From Kitagawia praeruptora (taxonomy: Eukaryota > Streptophyta > Magnoliopsida > Apiales > Apiaceae), in NCBI GenBank assembly GCA_037693485.1, contig CM075352.1:160897501-160961500 (forward strand): DNA of 64,000 nucleotides. The letters are read 5' to 3'. How positions within the stretch are numbered: position 1 is the stretch's first letter; the number at the start of each line of letters is the position of its first letter. Below the pieces are notes generated by a model. The model did not search any database. It saw only the letters and a list, made by a program, of their open reading frames with translations, and had not been told where the DNA came from. The position numbers and the translations under genes were made by a program. Positions 21,226 to 31,172 of this stretch are shown here, one piece after another.

Positions 21226-22249
21226 GCTTATGTGTGATGTCCTCTTCTGGACTTTCTTTGTGTTCCTTATCACTGCGGATGTCCATGTCTTCAATCGGAA
21301 GGACCTGCCCCCCGACTCCGTCAGGCCTTAACGCGGCTACATAACAGCTTCGTGCCATCTTTTGATTGCCTTTATGTTCTCCAACACCATTCTGGGTTGG
21401 GAACTTGATCTTCATATGATAAGTTGAGGCAACAGCCTTGAATGCATGAAGTCCAGCCCTTCCGAGGATAACGTTGTACGTTGAAACCGCCTTGATTACC
21501 AGGAAGTTCAACATCTGAGTGGCTTTCTTGGGCTCCTGTCCAATAGTCATAGGCAATTGAATAGTCCCTTCAACTTTAGATCCTACGCCATTAAATCCAT
21601 ATATAGGCATGTTATTTGGGGTCAACTGAGAATCATTGTAACCCATCTTCACAAATGCATCATGAAATAGAACGTCAACGGAAGCTCCATTATTTATCAA
21701 GACTCGCTTCACTTCTGAGTTTCCAATTACAGGAGTTATGACCAACGGGTCGTCATGGGGGAACTTCACCCCTTCAAGATCAGAATCATCAAAACCAAGT
21801 GTGATTTCAGTCCTAGCCCGCTTCGGGGCCTCTCCCACGATGTGTATCACTTCTCTGGCGTACGCCTTTCGAGAGTTTCGAGTTGTACCGGCCGCTGTCG
21901 GGCCTCCCCAGATCATATTGATAACTGGCCCTCGGGGCTGTGTGTTACGAGCACGATCGTCATCCCTTCTGTTATAATCTCTAATTCGATTAACACGATC
22001 TTCACCCTTAGTGAAGTTGCTCAATTTCCCTCTACGGATCAAGAACTCGATCTCATCTTCGAGTTGCTTGCAATCATCTGTATCATGCCCCACATCGCGG
22101 TGGAATCTACAGTACTGACCCTTGTTTCTCTTTGCGGGATCACCCCTAAGTGGCTTCGGCCATCGAAAATCTTTGTCTTTCTCAATATCTAACAAGATCT
22201 GACTCCTAGGAGCATTCAATCTTGCATAGTCGTTGAATCTTGGTCCCAA
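21140..22249 (-). pseudogene. Ty3 element 2 gag C-terminus and protease, active site mutated
   Basis: It contains a zinc-knuckle-like motif (CRFHRDVGHDTDDC) and an aspartic protease domain in which the active-site triplet reads INNGAS rather than IDNG(S/A)S, so the catalytic Asp is Asn. The distal YNVILGR motif is present. It overlaps the gag frame at 22216-22249 in a different frame, implying a frameshift there. The C-terminus is fused to a displaced RNase H fragment. Confidence 0.87.
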
Positions 22250-23691
22250 ACTCTTCTTCGGTTCTTCTTAGGGGCATAGTCGGAGTCCTCGCTAGTTCGG
22301 GGATACTTGTCCCTAGCATCATACTCCAGGTCATCATACTCCTGGTCTTGCTTTCGCTTCTTGAAGTCGTTGTTACCTCCTCCCTCACTTACTGTGGCTT
22401 CTTTCTTCATGCTATCTTCAGCTTTAATGTACTTGTCAGCCCTTCGTTGGAGCTCAGCCATGTTTTCAGGAGGATGCTTCGCCAATGACCTTTTAAAGAA
22501 TAGATCAGTGGTTCCGTGTTCCAGGGCTACCATGGCCACCTTATTCTCCAGATCAGTGATGTTCAAAGTCTCCTTGGTGAACCTCTTAAGGTAGTCTCTC
22601 AGATTTTCGTTCTTCCCTTGTACCACATACATAAGGGATGCAGAACTTTTCTCATGAACTCTCCCGCTAATGAATTGGCTGACAAAAGCGGCGCTCAACT
22701 CCTTAAAAGAGCCAATCGAATTCGTAGGTAGGCGGCTATATCATCTTTGAGCCATGCCCGACAGGGTTTGAGGGAACGCCCTACACTTCAAGGCGTCGCT
22801 TGCAGGCTGCAACAGCAGTGCATTTGAGAACGTCCTAACATGGTTTGCGGGATAACCCGTTCCATCATAAGCCTTAATTGTCGGCATCTTGAACTTCTTT
22901 GAGATACGAGCATTCATCACCTCCTCAGTAAACGGGGGTGTGGGATCATCAGGATCCCCAAGTGGCATCAGATCCTTGGGGTTGCTCTTGGGGGTTTCCA
23001 CCCTTGTTGTTTTTCCAGTTGGGGCATCAGCCCTTCTTTGCCTTCTTGAAGGCCTTTCCAAATCTATAAAGGGAATCGGTCCTGATGTTGGAGGAGGTTG
23101 AGTCTGATTTGACCTAGCTTGTTCTCTTGCCATATCTTCCTTTAATCTTAAAATCTCGGCTTCATAAGCCTTGATTCTTTCCGCAGTTGTAGACGGGGGT
23201 CCATCATAGACAGTTTGATGACTCCTCCGGGGTTCTCTGCTAGCACGTCGCCTTCTTGGGGCTTCATCACGATCAACATCAGTTGATGAATCGTCAGTAT
23301 AGGGGCCAGAGTAATCAAGATACACTCGATCTCGGATCTGCAAGGCATGACCACTGGGTCCAGGAGGGTAGTTAGGCAGGCCATACATCGGGTTAGTACT
23401 CACGGGGAGATCCGTAGTATGGATCTGTACCCCTGGTGGTGGGTAACTGGGATCAACTAGAGGAGAGACCAGCGTCTGGAGGGAGCTGGTTCCTTGACCT
23501 GGGTGAACGACCATAGGTAACGTTCTCTCGACATGGGGATTCGTCCCTGGAGGTTGAGAAACCTGAGTTTGAGTGATCGCCCCTGTGGTTGGGGGTACTT
23601 GTTCAGTGACAGGCGGAGCAGAGCTTAGAGGTAGAGCCTCGGTAGCGATTGGCTCGGTAGTGCTTGGTGCTGTTCTTCGTGTTTGAACCAT
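22216..23691 (-). pseudogene. Ty3 element 2 gag
   Basis: It starts at ATG 23691 (MVQTRRTAPSTTEP), close to the PBS. A Pro/Thr-rich N-terminus and a coiled segment (AERIKAYEAEILRLKEDMAREQ) precede the gag core (FKMPTIKAYDGTGYPANHVRTF). A TGA at 22741-22743 replaces the Trp expected after GMAQR; the same frame continues with FKELSAAFVSQFISGRVHEK and stops at 22216. A frameshift near 22250 separates it from the zinc knuckle and protease. Confidence 0.88.
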
Positions 23692-23710
23692 GGTTGATGT
23701 CTTTTTCCCA

Positions 23711-23722
23711 CAGACGGCGCCA
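23711..23722 (-). promoter_or_regulatory. Primer-binding site of Ty3 element 2
   Basis: TGGCGCCGTCTG on the minus strand, two bases inside the 5' LTR. Begins with TGG as required for pairing with a tRNA CCA end. Confidence 0.8.
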
Positions 23723-23724
23723 AA

Positions 23725-24221
23725 TGTTGTGGAATAAAAACTAGGTTATGATTATGACGGCTAGGGTTTGTGAGCTTCAAGCTTTAATGGCTGCTTCTGC
23801 GTTCGAGACTAAACGGTCCTCACAGAATGCCTACGTATCTCTGTATTAGAGAATCAAGCCAAGAAAACGTAGTTCTGAGAATGAGGGGTCAGACCCTTTA
23901 TATAGGCTGAGAAGCCTAGGAATTATGGTAGGAGTAGGTGACTTGGTGGGCAAGCCACCGCCTTGAGGAAGGTTCTAGACCCCTTCCTTGTAGGAGTCAG
24001 TTTCCATGTTGGAATATGTATCTTGGAGGCTAAGTCAGGCAAGAGTAATATCCTTGTTTGACTCTTATTTGCTGAGCTGTTTATTACCCCTAATATTAAT
24101 TACGAAATTAATATTATAGTTAGGGTTTGGGCCCATCTGGTGGGCCCCACGTTTGGACCATTCTAGGTCTAATAAATGCCACATTAAATGTGTCTTTAGG
24201 GCTTACTTTCAGCCCATATCA
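23725..24221 (-). repeat. 5' LTR of Ty3 element 2
   Basis: A 497-bp copy, apparently identical to 13971-14467. It is followed at 24222 by the target duplication GTAAT. Confidence 0.95.
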
Positions 24222-24404
24222 GTAATAAACAAGTCAACTCTACACGATGTCTTCAACAAATGATTAATGACAACTAATTTGATCGATAAATATATGATTT
24301 TTTTAATCAAACAACGTATTTTATTAAATTTATCATTAAATTTAGATATTATAATATTAATATAATTGGTGCAAATGATGGATAAGTTATTTTGTGTTAA
24401 AATT

Positions 24405-24457
<53 letters not shown>

Positions 24458-24760
24458 TTATAATATCTATACTATTATATAAAAGACGAAACATTGAAAG
24501 TTTGGTCGGTCGGTCAGTACGGTACTTCGTGATTTTACTTAAATACCCTTATTTATTTATTATTTATTTAGTTTCTATTTTATTTTATATTTACGGAAAA
24601 TTCTATTATATTTACGGAAAATTCTATTATATATTTCCTAATAATGAACCATTTACCTTTTTTAGTTAAACCATATTATCTTTTCTTATTTTATAACTAT
24701 AATATCTCATTTCCCAAAAATATCATGAGCCGTTCTATTTAATGAATAGTTTCTATTTTA
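24222..24760. repeat. Tandem duplication, copy 2 (right portion)
   Basis: It continues the copy that begins at 13928-13970 and is split by Ty3 element 2. It matches 13049-13927 except for lacking Stowaway 2, a shorter (TAA)n tract and a few substitutions (for example near 13187 against 24357). Confidence 0.85.
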
Positions 24761-26041
24761 ATTTTATATTTGCAGTACGGAAAATTCTATTATATATTTC
24801 ATAATAATGAACCATTTACATTTTTTAGTTAAAACATATTATCTTTTCTATTTTTATAACTATAATATCTCATTTCCCAAAAATATCATGAGCCGTTCTA
24901 TTTAATGAATAGTTTCTATTTTAATTTTATATTTGCAGGAAATTCTATTTTATATTTCCTAATAACAAACCAGTTACCTTTTTTAGTTAAAACATATTAT
25001 ATTTTCTATTTTTTCTAACTATAATTTCTCCTTTCCCAAAAAGATCATGAACCGTTATATTTAAAATATCATGAGCCGTTCTATTTAATGAATAGTTTCT
25101 ATTTTTATTTTATATTTACGAAAAATTCTCTTTTATATTTTCTAATAACTAACCAGTTACCTTTTTAGTTAAAACATATTATCTTTTCTATTTTTTCTAA
25201 CTATAATCTCTCATTTCCCAAAAATATCATGAGTCGTTCTATTTAATGAATAGTTTATATTTTTATTTTATATTTACGGGAAATTCTGTTTTATATTTCC
25301 TAATAACTAACCAGTTAGCTTTTTTAGTTAAAACATATAATTTTTTCTATTTGTTCTAATTATAATCTCTCATTTTCCAAAAATATCATGAGTCTTTCTA
25401 TTTAATGAAATAAAAAATTTCAATTATATTTAATAATAATTAACTGAACTATATTATCTCTTTTTCCAAAAATATCATGAGTCGATCTATTTAATAAAAG
25501 AAAATATTAATATTGTAATTACTAATAACTTACTAATTACCTTTTTCAGCTAAAACACAATATTTTCTTCTATATTTTCTAACTAAAAATTCTCATTTTC
25601 TAAAAATATGATGAGCTACATATATCTATCTATACTTATATTAAAATAATAGTATAGATAAACTAAATAGCAATATAATAACACAATATAATTAAAGGTA
25701 ATTAGCCGATTGTCTTTTTCACACTTTTAGTTAAACATATTACCTATTATAAACAACTAAAAATATCAATCATACCATATATTCCAATCATTAATATTTC
25801 CGTTTTGATCAAATTAATTTACTAAAATTTCAAGGTTCGAATTTCGTTAACGACAAATTTATTTTAAAATTTTATGATATAAGTTTTAAAACATGCATAT
25901 TATTAAATAAATTTATATTAAATAATTTAAATTAAAATAAATTATTGAAAATAATGATTATATAAAAATATAATCCGTAACATAAAATAAAATTTATTAC
26001 ATAACAAAAGAAATCCGTGCATCGCACAGGTTGTAAGCTAG
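24466..26041 (+). mobile_element. Non-autonomous Helitron
   Basis: The 5' end is A|TCTATACTATTATATAAAAG and the 3' end CCGTGCATCGCACAGG-TTGTAAG-CTAG|T. That is a short GC-rich hairpin about 7 bp before a CTRR terminus, inserted between A and T. It is 1576 bp, AT-rich, with no Rep/helicase or captured gene. Its middle is a diverged tandem array. A second, truncated copy of its 5' part lies at 13310-13927. Confidence 0.82.
24565..25490. repeat. ~160-bp diverged tandem array inside the Helitron
   Basis: Units containing AAAATATCATGAGCCGTTCTATTTAATG recur near 24721, 24884, 25044 (with an extra partial at 25066), 25225, 25384 and 25470. The spacing is about 160 bp, becoming more diverged to the right. 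Confidence 0.85.
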
Positions 26042-26501
26042 TATATATAAAATGTTGAAAGTTATCGTTTGGTGCACAACATGAATAAAACGTTGGTCAT
26101 ACTAACGATAATGTATATTTAATCTTGATAAATAAATAAAATTTGATAATCCCGAATTTATCTAAAGAATTTTAAAATAATTATGGTTTAAAACCAAAAA
26201 AAGTAAATTTTACATAAGAAGAAAGTAGAGTAAAATGAGGTGAAGGCTAAAAGGCCATTATAATATTTAGACAAAAGCGGGATGTTAGACAAAATGAAGA
26301 TTAAATTAAGACAAGACTAATATTGACTCCATAAAAAAAAATCCATACTCGTAAGAAAGAGCAATGGTGCTAATAAGCATTCTTAACAGAGGTTTAAGGG
26401 TTAATACTACTGTACACACATGTATAGAGAGTCTACTGTACATATATATACATACAGTCATACACAAAACACTAAAACCCTAACATAGCCGCTTCGATCA
26501 A
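26042..26501 (+). promoter_or_regulatory. Upstream region of the RNase T2-like gene with TATA-rich stretch and telo-box
   Basis: A TACATATATATACATA stretch near 26436-26451 may serve as a TATA region. AAACCCTAA (26475-26483) lies 19 bp before the ATG. This telo-box is common in 5' regions of plant genes active in growing cells. Otherwise AT-rich with no clear motif. Confidence 0.5.
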
Positions 26502-29362
26502 ATGACGAAAAGAAAGTCATTGTCCGAAAGAAAGAAGCTGGTGAATGCGTATCAGTTGGCGATTTCATTTGTTCCCTCTCACCGTGGAAGGGGTGGCAGA
26601 AGAGGAAGGGGTATGAAGCCACGCTTTTCTCGCGACAGGACTTTTACGATGATACACGGCATTAAGGCTGTCATCATCTCCAAAGTTCAGGGAAGAACTA
26701 AAGTCGAGGTGGTGAAATGCTATGATGTGAGAGATTATCGAATGGTAAGTTATTTGCCTTTGTATATATATATATGTATATTGTTGCCTTTGTTGATATT
26801 GTGAGAGGGGCCTTTCTTTTTTTCTTTTTTTTTTTTGTGTTGAATTTTATATTCGTGTGGTTTTGTTTTAATTTTTTTTTTAACAAGGGGATTAATTAGT
26901 GTGTTGTTGTGTTTTAATGTATGTATATGGAAAGAGGTGTTGTTGTTGTTATTATTTAAAAGGGGATTAATTAGTGTGTTGCGTATGTATATGAAAAGAG
27001 GTGTTGTATGTATATGAATTTTTTTAACAAGGGGATTAATTAATTAGTTTGTTGTTGTGTTTTAATGTAGATGATACTCCTTGTTTTAATTTTTTTTTTA
27101 ACAAGGGGATTAATTAGTGTGGTGGGGGGCTATGAAATTGTTCAGCAATTGGCTAAGGAGTATTATGGAATGGAGAGTTTGGCTGGCTGAGAAGGGGTGA
27201 AGGGGCCTGTTGTTATTATTGTTTGCACAATTGCTGTTAAATTTTCTTGGTTGCTTAGGAATTTAGTGTATTTAATTTGTCAGACATAGCATTAAACAAG
27301 AAGAAGCATCAATTAAGTAGGATACATAATTTGGTGTATTTTTCTTGGTTAGAGGAAACCAAATCCACGAGGAGTATGATCAAATTACAATAAACAACAA
27401 AGTAGGATACAAACACATAGCATAAGAAATTAAAGAGAGAAAAAAGGAGAGAAGCAAACCTGGTTGCAATTAATTACTTTATCCACCAACAGTAAACATT
27501 TTAGTCTGATCACCACCAGGAGCATATGACCTCTAATGGTTCAAAGTTGATAGTCGTTGCTGTATAGATATCATCAGATTTCAATCAGCTAAACAGTGAG
27601 AAGGCGTTATCTTGTCAAACTAATATTGATCTTGTTTACTGCATTGCATTTAGATAATTCACATTCATTGGTTTCTTCTTCCAATATATTTGTTCAATTA
27701 TCGATCTTTTGTGTGCTTAACTCTTGTTCATATTTATAGTATGCAACTTCTGGTCTGCTAGTAGTGGATGAACTTGTGAAAGTGGATTGGTGTAGTGCAG
27801 GAGTGATCATGAACAGTTGCTACTCAGTCTGAATCCCACCATTATTGGTCAAACTATGCCTGTTGCATACATAGATATGATATATATGTATATAAACTGT
27901 ACATGTATAAGTCCCACCATCTCTACCTTTAACAAATTTAAGACCATATGGCTGCACTATCTCTACTTGATACTCTTCATATTCTTCTTCTTTCTTCTCT
28001 TGCTCACTTTCTGATGACTTTGCAGTTTGTGCTTCATCCAATGCCCTGACTCTCCAAACACAAAGCTTTTGCCAAATACCCTTTCTTGGTTGAAATGCAA
28101 TGAGCCTTCAACTGGGTATTACTATTATTATTGATATTATTAGGGGGAGTGATACTAAACACAAATGCTTATTCGCTAGGCTTCTTGATCTTGGCAATGG
28201 TGGAGATGAACAGAGTGATGGGTTGTTTCTTGGAGCATTGGACATGACTTTTTTACCCACAAATTTGATAGTTTAGGAATTGTTATTTGCCTCTCTTTTT
28301 TTTCTTTCTAGCAAACAAAAAAGGATTGAATGCATGGCCTTACATTACAGTTACATGGACTAGTGGTTCAAATACTTGCTTATGACAAATTAAATCTAAT
28401 GTTGTTAGAAGCCTAATTACTTCAAATGCCCATTAAATCTAATGTTGTTAGAAGCCTTACTTCAAATGGTGTTTCATAGATTTTATACAGGGGATAGTGT
28501 TAGCTGACTAGACTCTGTGCTAGCTGACTTAGGCTGCCAAGTGAGCAAATCATACAAAGTTTATATTCACGATTGGAGTTGGTAATTTGTTAGATCAGAT
28601 CATACATTCTCTCTCTAGAACTTGTATATTCAGAGCACTTTATCTCTCTAAAACAAGTTTATATCTTTGATGTTATATGAGATTTAATGGATCGATGAAT
28701 TTATTCTTCATGATTGTCCAGATGTTTAGTTTGTAAAAGTAAATCTGTTCAATTCAGAGTTCTAACAGATAGTTATGAGAGATTAAAAAGTTTGAGGACA
28801 GAGATTTCATGCTAGATTTTGTTGTACGTAATTCGGTTTGCTTTAATGTTTGATGGTTTTATATGCGCAGATCCCTCGGATTCCAGCAAATATGAGGAGA
28901 GATGTTGAAAGGTTTTGGGCATGTTTGCGAGAGGGAATATCGGATGATGAGTTTATTGATGAGCAGTACGTCAAGCATGGGACTTGCTGCAAGGTTCGTA
29001 ATCGCTGGGAGTACTATAATAGGTGTTTGGACCTTGGCAGTGAGGTAGTCAGACAAGGGAGTACGGATGAGTTGATGGATGTGCTTAGGAATGGGGAAGA
29101 GGGTGGACTTATTCCTGGACAGGAATATGATACTGCTAAGCTGGAGAGGGTGGTGAGGGCAGCTTATGGACCTTCTGCATGTGCAGATGTGAAGGCTATT
29201 CAGGGATCCACAATTGGATATTTGAATGAAATCAATATTCTGTATAGTCTGAACTATAAGAGGTTGATGAATATCACGCTAGAGCCCAAGCTTAGCACTC
29301 CCATGAGGGTCGTGTTGGAGGATTTCCCAGCACCAGTAGCAGCAGCAGGGAATGCAGCATAA
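26502..29362 (+). CDS. RNase T2-like protein, probable pseudoenzyme (2 exons, 244 aa)
   Basis: Exon 1 is 26502-26744 (81 codons, ends ATG|GTAAGT) and exon 2 is 28871-29362 (after TATGCGCAG), joined in phase 0; the 2126-bp intron has no recognised element. The product begins MTKRKSLSERKKLV, without a signal peptide, then an RG-rich stretch (GRGGRRGRG, residues ~29-37), then FTMIHGIKAV, which aligns with RNase T2 active site I (FTIHGLWP) but has lost Trp-Pro. Exon 2 has FIDEQYVKHGTC, aligning with site II (F-W-x-H-E-W-x-KHGTC): KHGTC is kept but the catalytic Glu position is Gln. A later YLNEINILY fits the family's C-terminal segment. Known RNase T2 enzymes are secreted or vacuolar; this one looks cytoplasmic or nuclear and probably not a normal RNase. 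It could also be a decaying gene, but both exons are free of stops. Confidence 0.72.
26745..28870 (+). other. Intron of the RNase T2-like gene
   Basis: GTAAGT at 26745 and GCGCAG at 28870. T-rich, with several degenerate copies of a GGGGATTAATTAGTGTG-type word between 26885 and 27125. A Lys/Glu-rich reading frame on the minus strand at 27820-28041 is short and unsupported. No transposon with clear ends. Confidence 0.7.
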
Positions 29363-30079
29363 CATATTATTTATTATATATATATCAGTACTTAAGTTAT
29401 AATTATAACAGTGGACCTATGGAATGATGTGTTAGTAATGCAGGAGTTGGTAATATTGCAAGTGTGCGGCCCATTTGGTTTGGCTGAGAGCCAATTTTTG
29501 TCAGTTACTGATATTACAGTGAACAAGCTGGTAATGGTTTATTAAGCATAATTTATAATTTTTACTGTGTCGCGCCTGGTAATGCTTTAAATATATTTTT
29601 TACTGTGTCAAAAATATATGTCTAATATTTTCATTGCTTCCTACAGTTTTTTTCCAAGTCTTACTAAACATTTTAAGAATCTAACTGCAAGTATTTCATA
29701 CCATCATGACATTTATTATACTGTACGATTTGGTTGGTTTGCGTTAGTAATCTACTTTTGAGTTTAAGAATCAAAATTTGGTGTGCGTTTTGAATGCTAA
29801 GTGTACTTTTTTTAAATTGAGAATAGTATCCACTCTGAGAAATATTATTGTCTAAATGACTGATCCCCTATTTTCTGCGGACATTATTATATCCCGGCTA
29901 ATAACTTAATTACATGAAACTTTTTTTGGTCCTTCTCAAAAAGTTAAAAGAAATGTTAGACCCAAAATCTAAGAAGAACAATCTATACTACTATACAGGA
30001 ACTGCGTTTTGTTGATCATGATTTGGTAAATATGACCAAGTAAATATTTGGTAAATATGACTAAGTAGTTGCTAAGTAT
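29363..30079. other. 3' flank of the RNase T2-like gene
   Basis: AT-rich 3' UTR and intergenic sequence. I see no gene, RNA or element with definable ends. Confidence 0.6.
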
Positions 30080-30088
30080 TGACTGGAA

Positions 30089-30329
30089 GTGACGGAGCCA
30101 GAGCCAAATTCCAGGGGGTCCAAAAATTTCTGAAAATGAAAAAATGGATATTTTCCACTAAATCATACAAACATGGATATAAAAGAAGACAAATAGACCA
30201 TCTAGGAGGGGTCAAGAACAAGTAAATGATAGAATATATATAATTTTTTCAAAAATTTTTTTTTTTTTAAAAAAATCCCACAACCTAGGAGGGGCCAGGG
30301 ACCCCCCTGGACCCCCCCAGCTCCGTCAC
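30089..30329. mobile_element. 241-bp MITE with 9-bp target duplication
   Basis: It begins GTGACGGAGCC and ends GCTCCGTCAC. The 9-bp duplication TGACTGGAA occurs at 30080-30088 and 30330-30338. A 9-bp duplication suggests a Mutator-like origin; an 8-bp reading would suggest hAT. Inner sequence near each end (CCAGGGGGTCC / GGACCCCCCCAG) extends the inverted repeats imperfectly. Non-coding. Confidence 0.83.
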
Positions 30330-30338
30330 TGACTGGAA

Positions 30339-31172
30339 TAGATCTATTGGTCAGGTGGAATGGAGCTTTTTTAACGCTTGTGGTAGGATGGATTGTGAAA
30401 CATTAGAATTTGGATCATTAATTTTCCTAGTTTGAGTGTCTTCCAAGTGCTCAAACTTACATAGGAAGAATAGTTATGCTTTGTTACTCCTTTTTATAGT
30501 ATTGAGACAGAGCATGCCAGGATAAATGAGATAAAGAACTGATATTTTCATAATGTTTAATGATACTACTTTATTATGTTTGATAGTTAATACCATATCA
30601 AGGTGGTGCATTAGTTGTTTCTTTACTGTAATCTCAAAGTTGAACAATGTTGCTACATTTCAAATCAGTATCAATTCTTTAACCTCGGATTGGTTTTTCT
30701 GATCGAGTTGCCATAGTTGGTAATTCAAAAGCTGGTGATAACCAAAATCTAATTCTAGATTCGACCCAAGTCGTGACAGGTCCTGTAACAACAAATTCTA
30801 GAAATATCAGTTTAAAAAAACGTAACGAGTTACCTTTGTTGGGAATTCAAAAGACGATGATGGTATATCTCAAATTGGCTGAAGTTTATTAAGACTACGG
30901 TCTAAGGTCTTCCTGTTCCTGTCCATGACTTAATTTTTGTTGCACTGCCACTATCTTGGTCATAATTTTTTTCAAATAAGATGAACACATGAAAAAATAG
31001 GAATATCTTTAAAAAAAAAATAACAGTAGCTTCTAACTTAAAACCAAAAGATACAAGTAATACACAATTAAATCAATACCCAACTTCCATTATAATCAAA
31101 ACATGTCTTTATGTTGTCTCGAACAGAACATAGGCAAAACAGTTCTCATAATACATTATACTAAGACATACA
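30339..31172. other. Intergenic and 3' flank of the nucleoredoxin-like gene
   Basis: AT-rich sequence with no supported gene. The part near 31172 is the likely 3' UTR of the minus-strand gene. Confidence 0.6.

Larger units (their letters stand above)
13971..24221 (-). mobile_element. Ty3/gypsy element 2, 10.25 kb, young but coding-defective
   Basis: LTRs at 13971-14467 and 23725-24221 are each 497 bp and look identical. The 5-bp duplication GTAAT flanks the element (13966-13970 and 24222-24226). Minus-strand order is PBS, gag, protease, displaced RNase H fragments, RT, RNase H, second RNase H, integrase, a long repeat-rich 3' region, PPT, 3' LTR. The gene content and doubled RNase H point to a Tat-like lineage. 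Every gene is disrupted although the LTRs are fresh, so it was probably mobilised in trans. Confidence 0.95.

Noticed and set aside
27820..28041. Glu/Lys-rich minus-strand ORF in the RNase T2-like intron
   Set aside because: Short, low complexity, no start context or family match.
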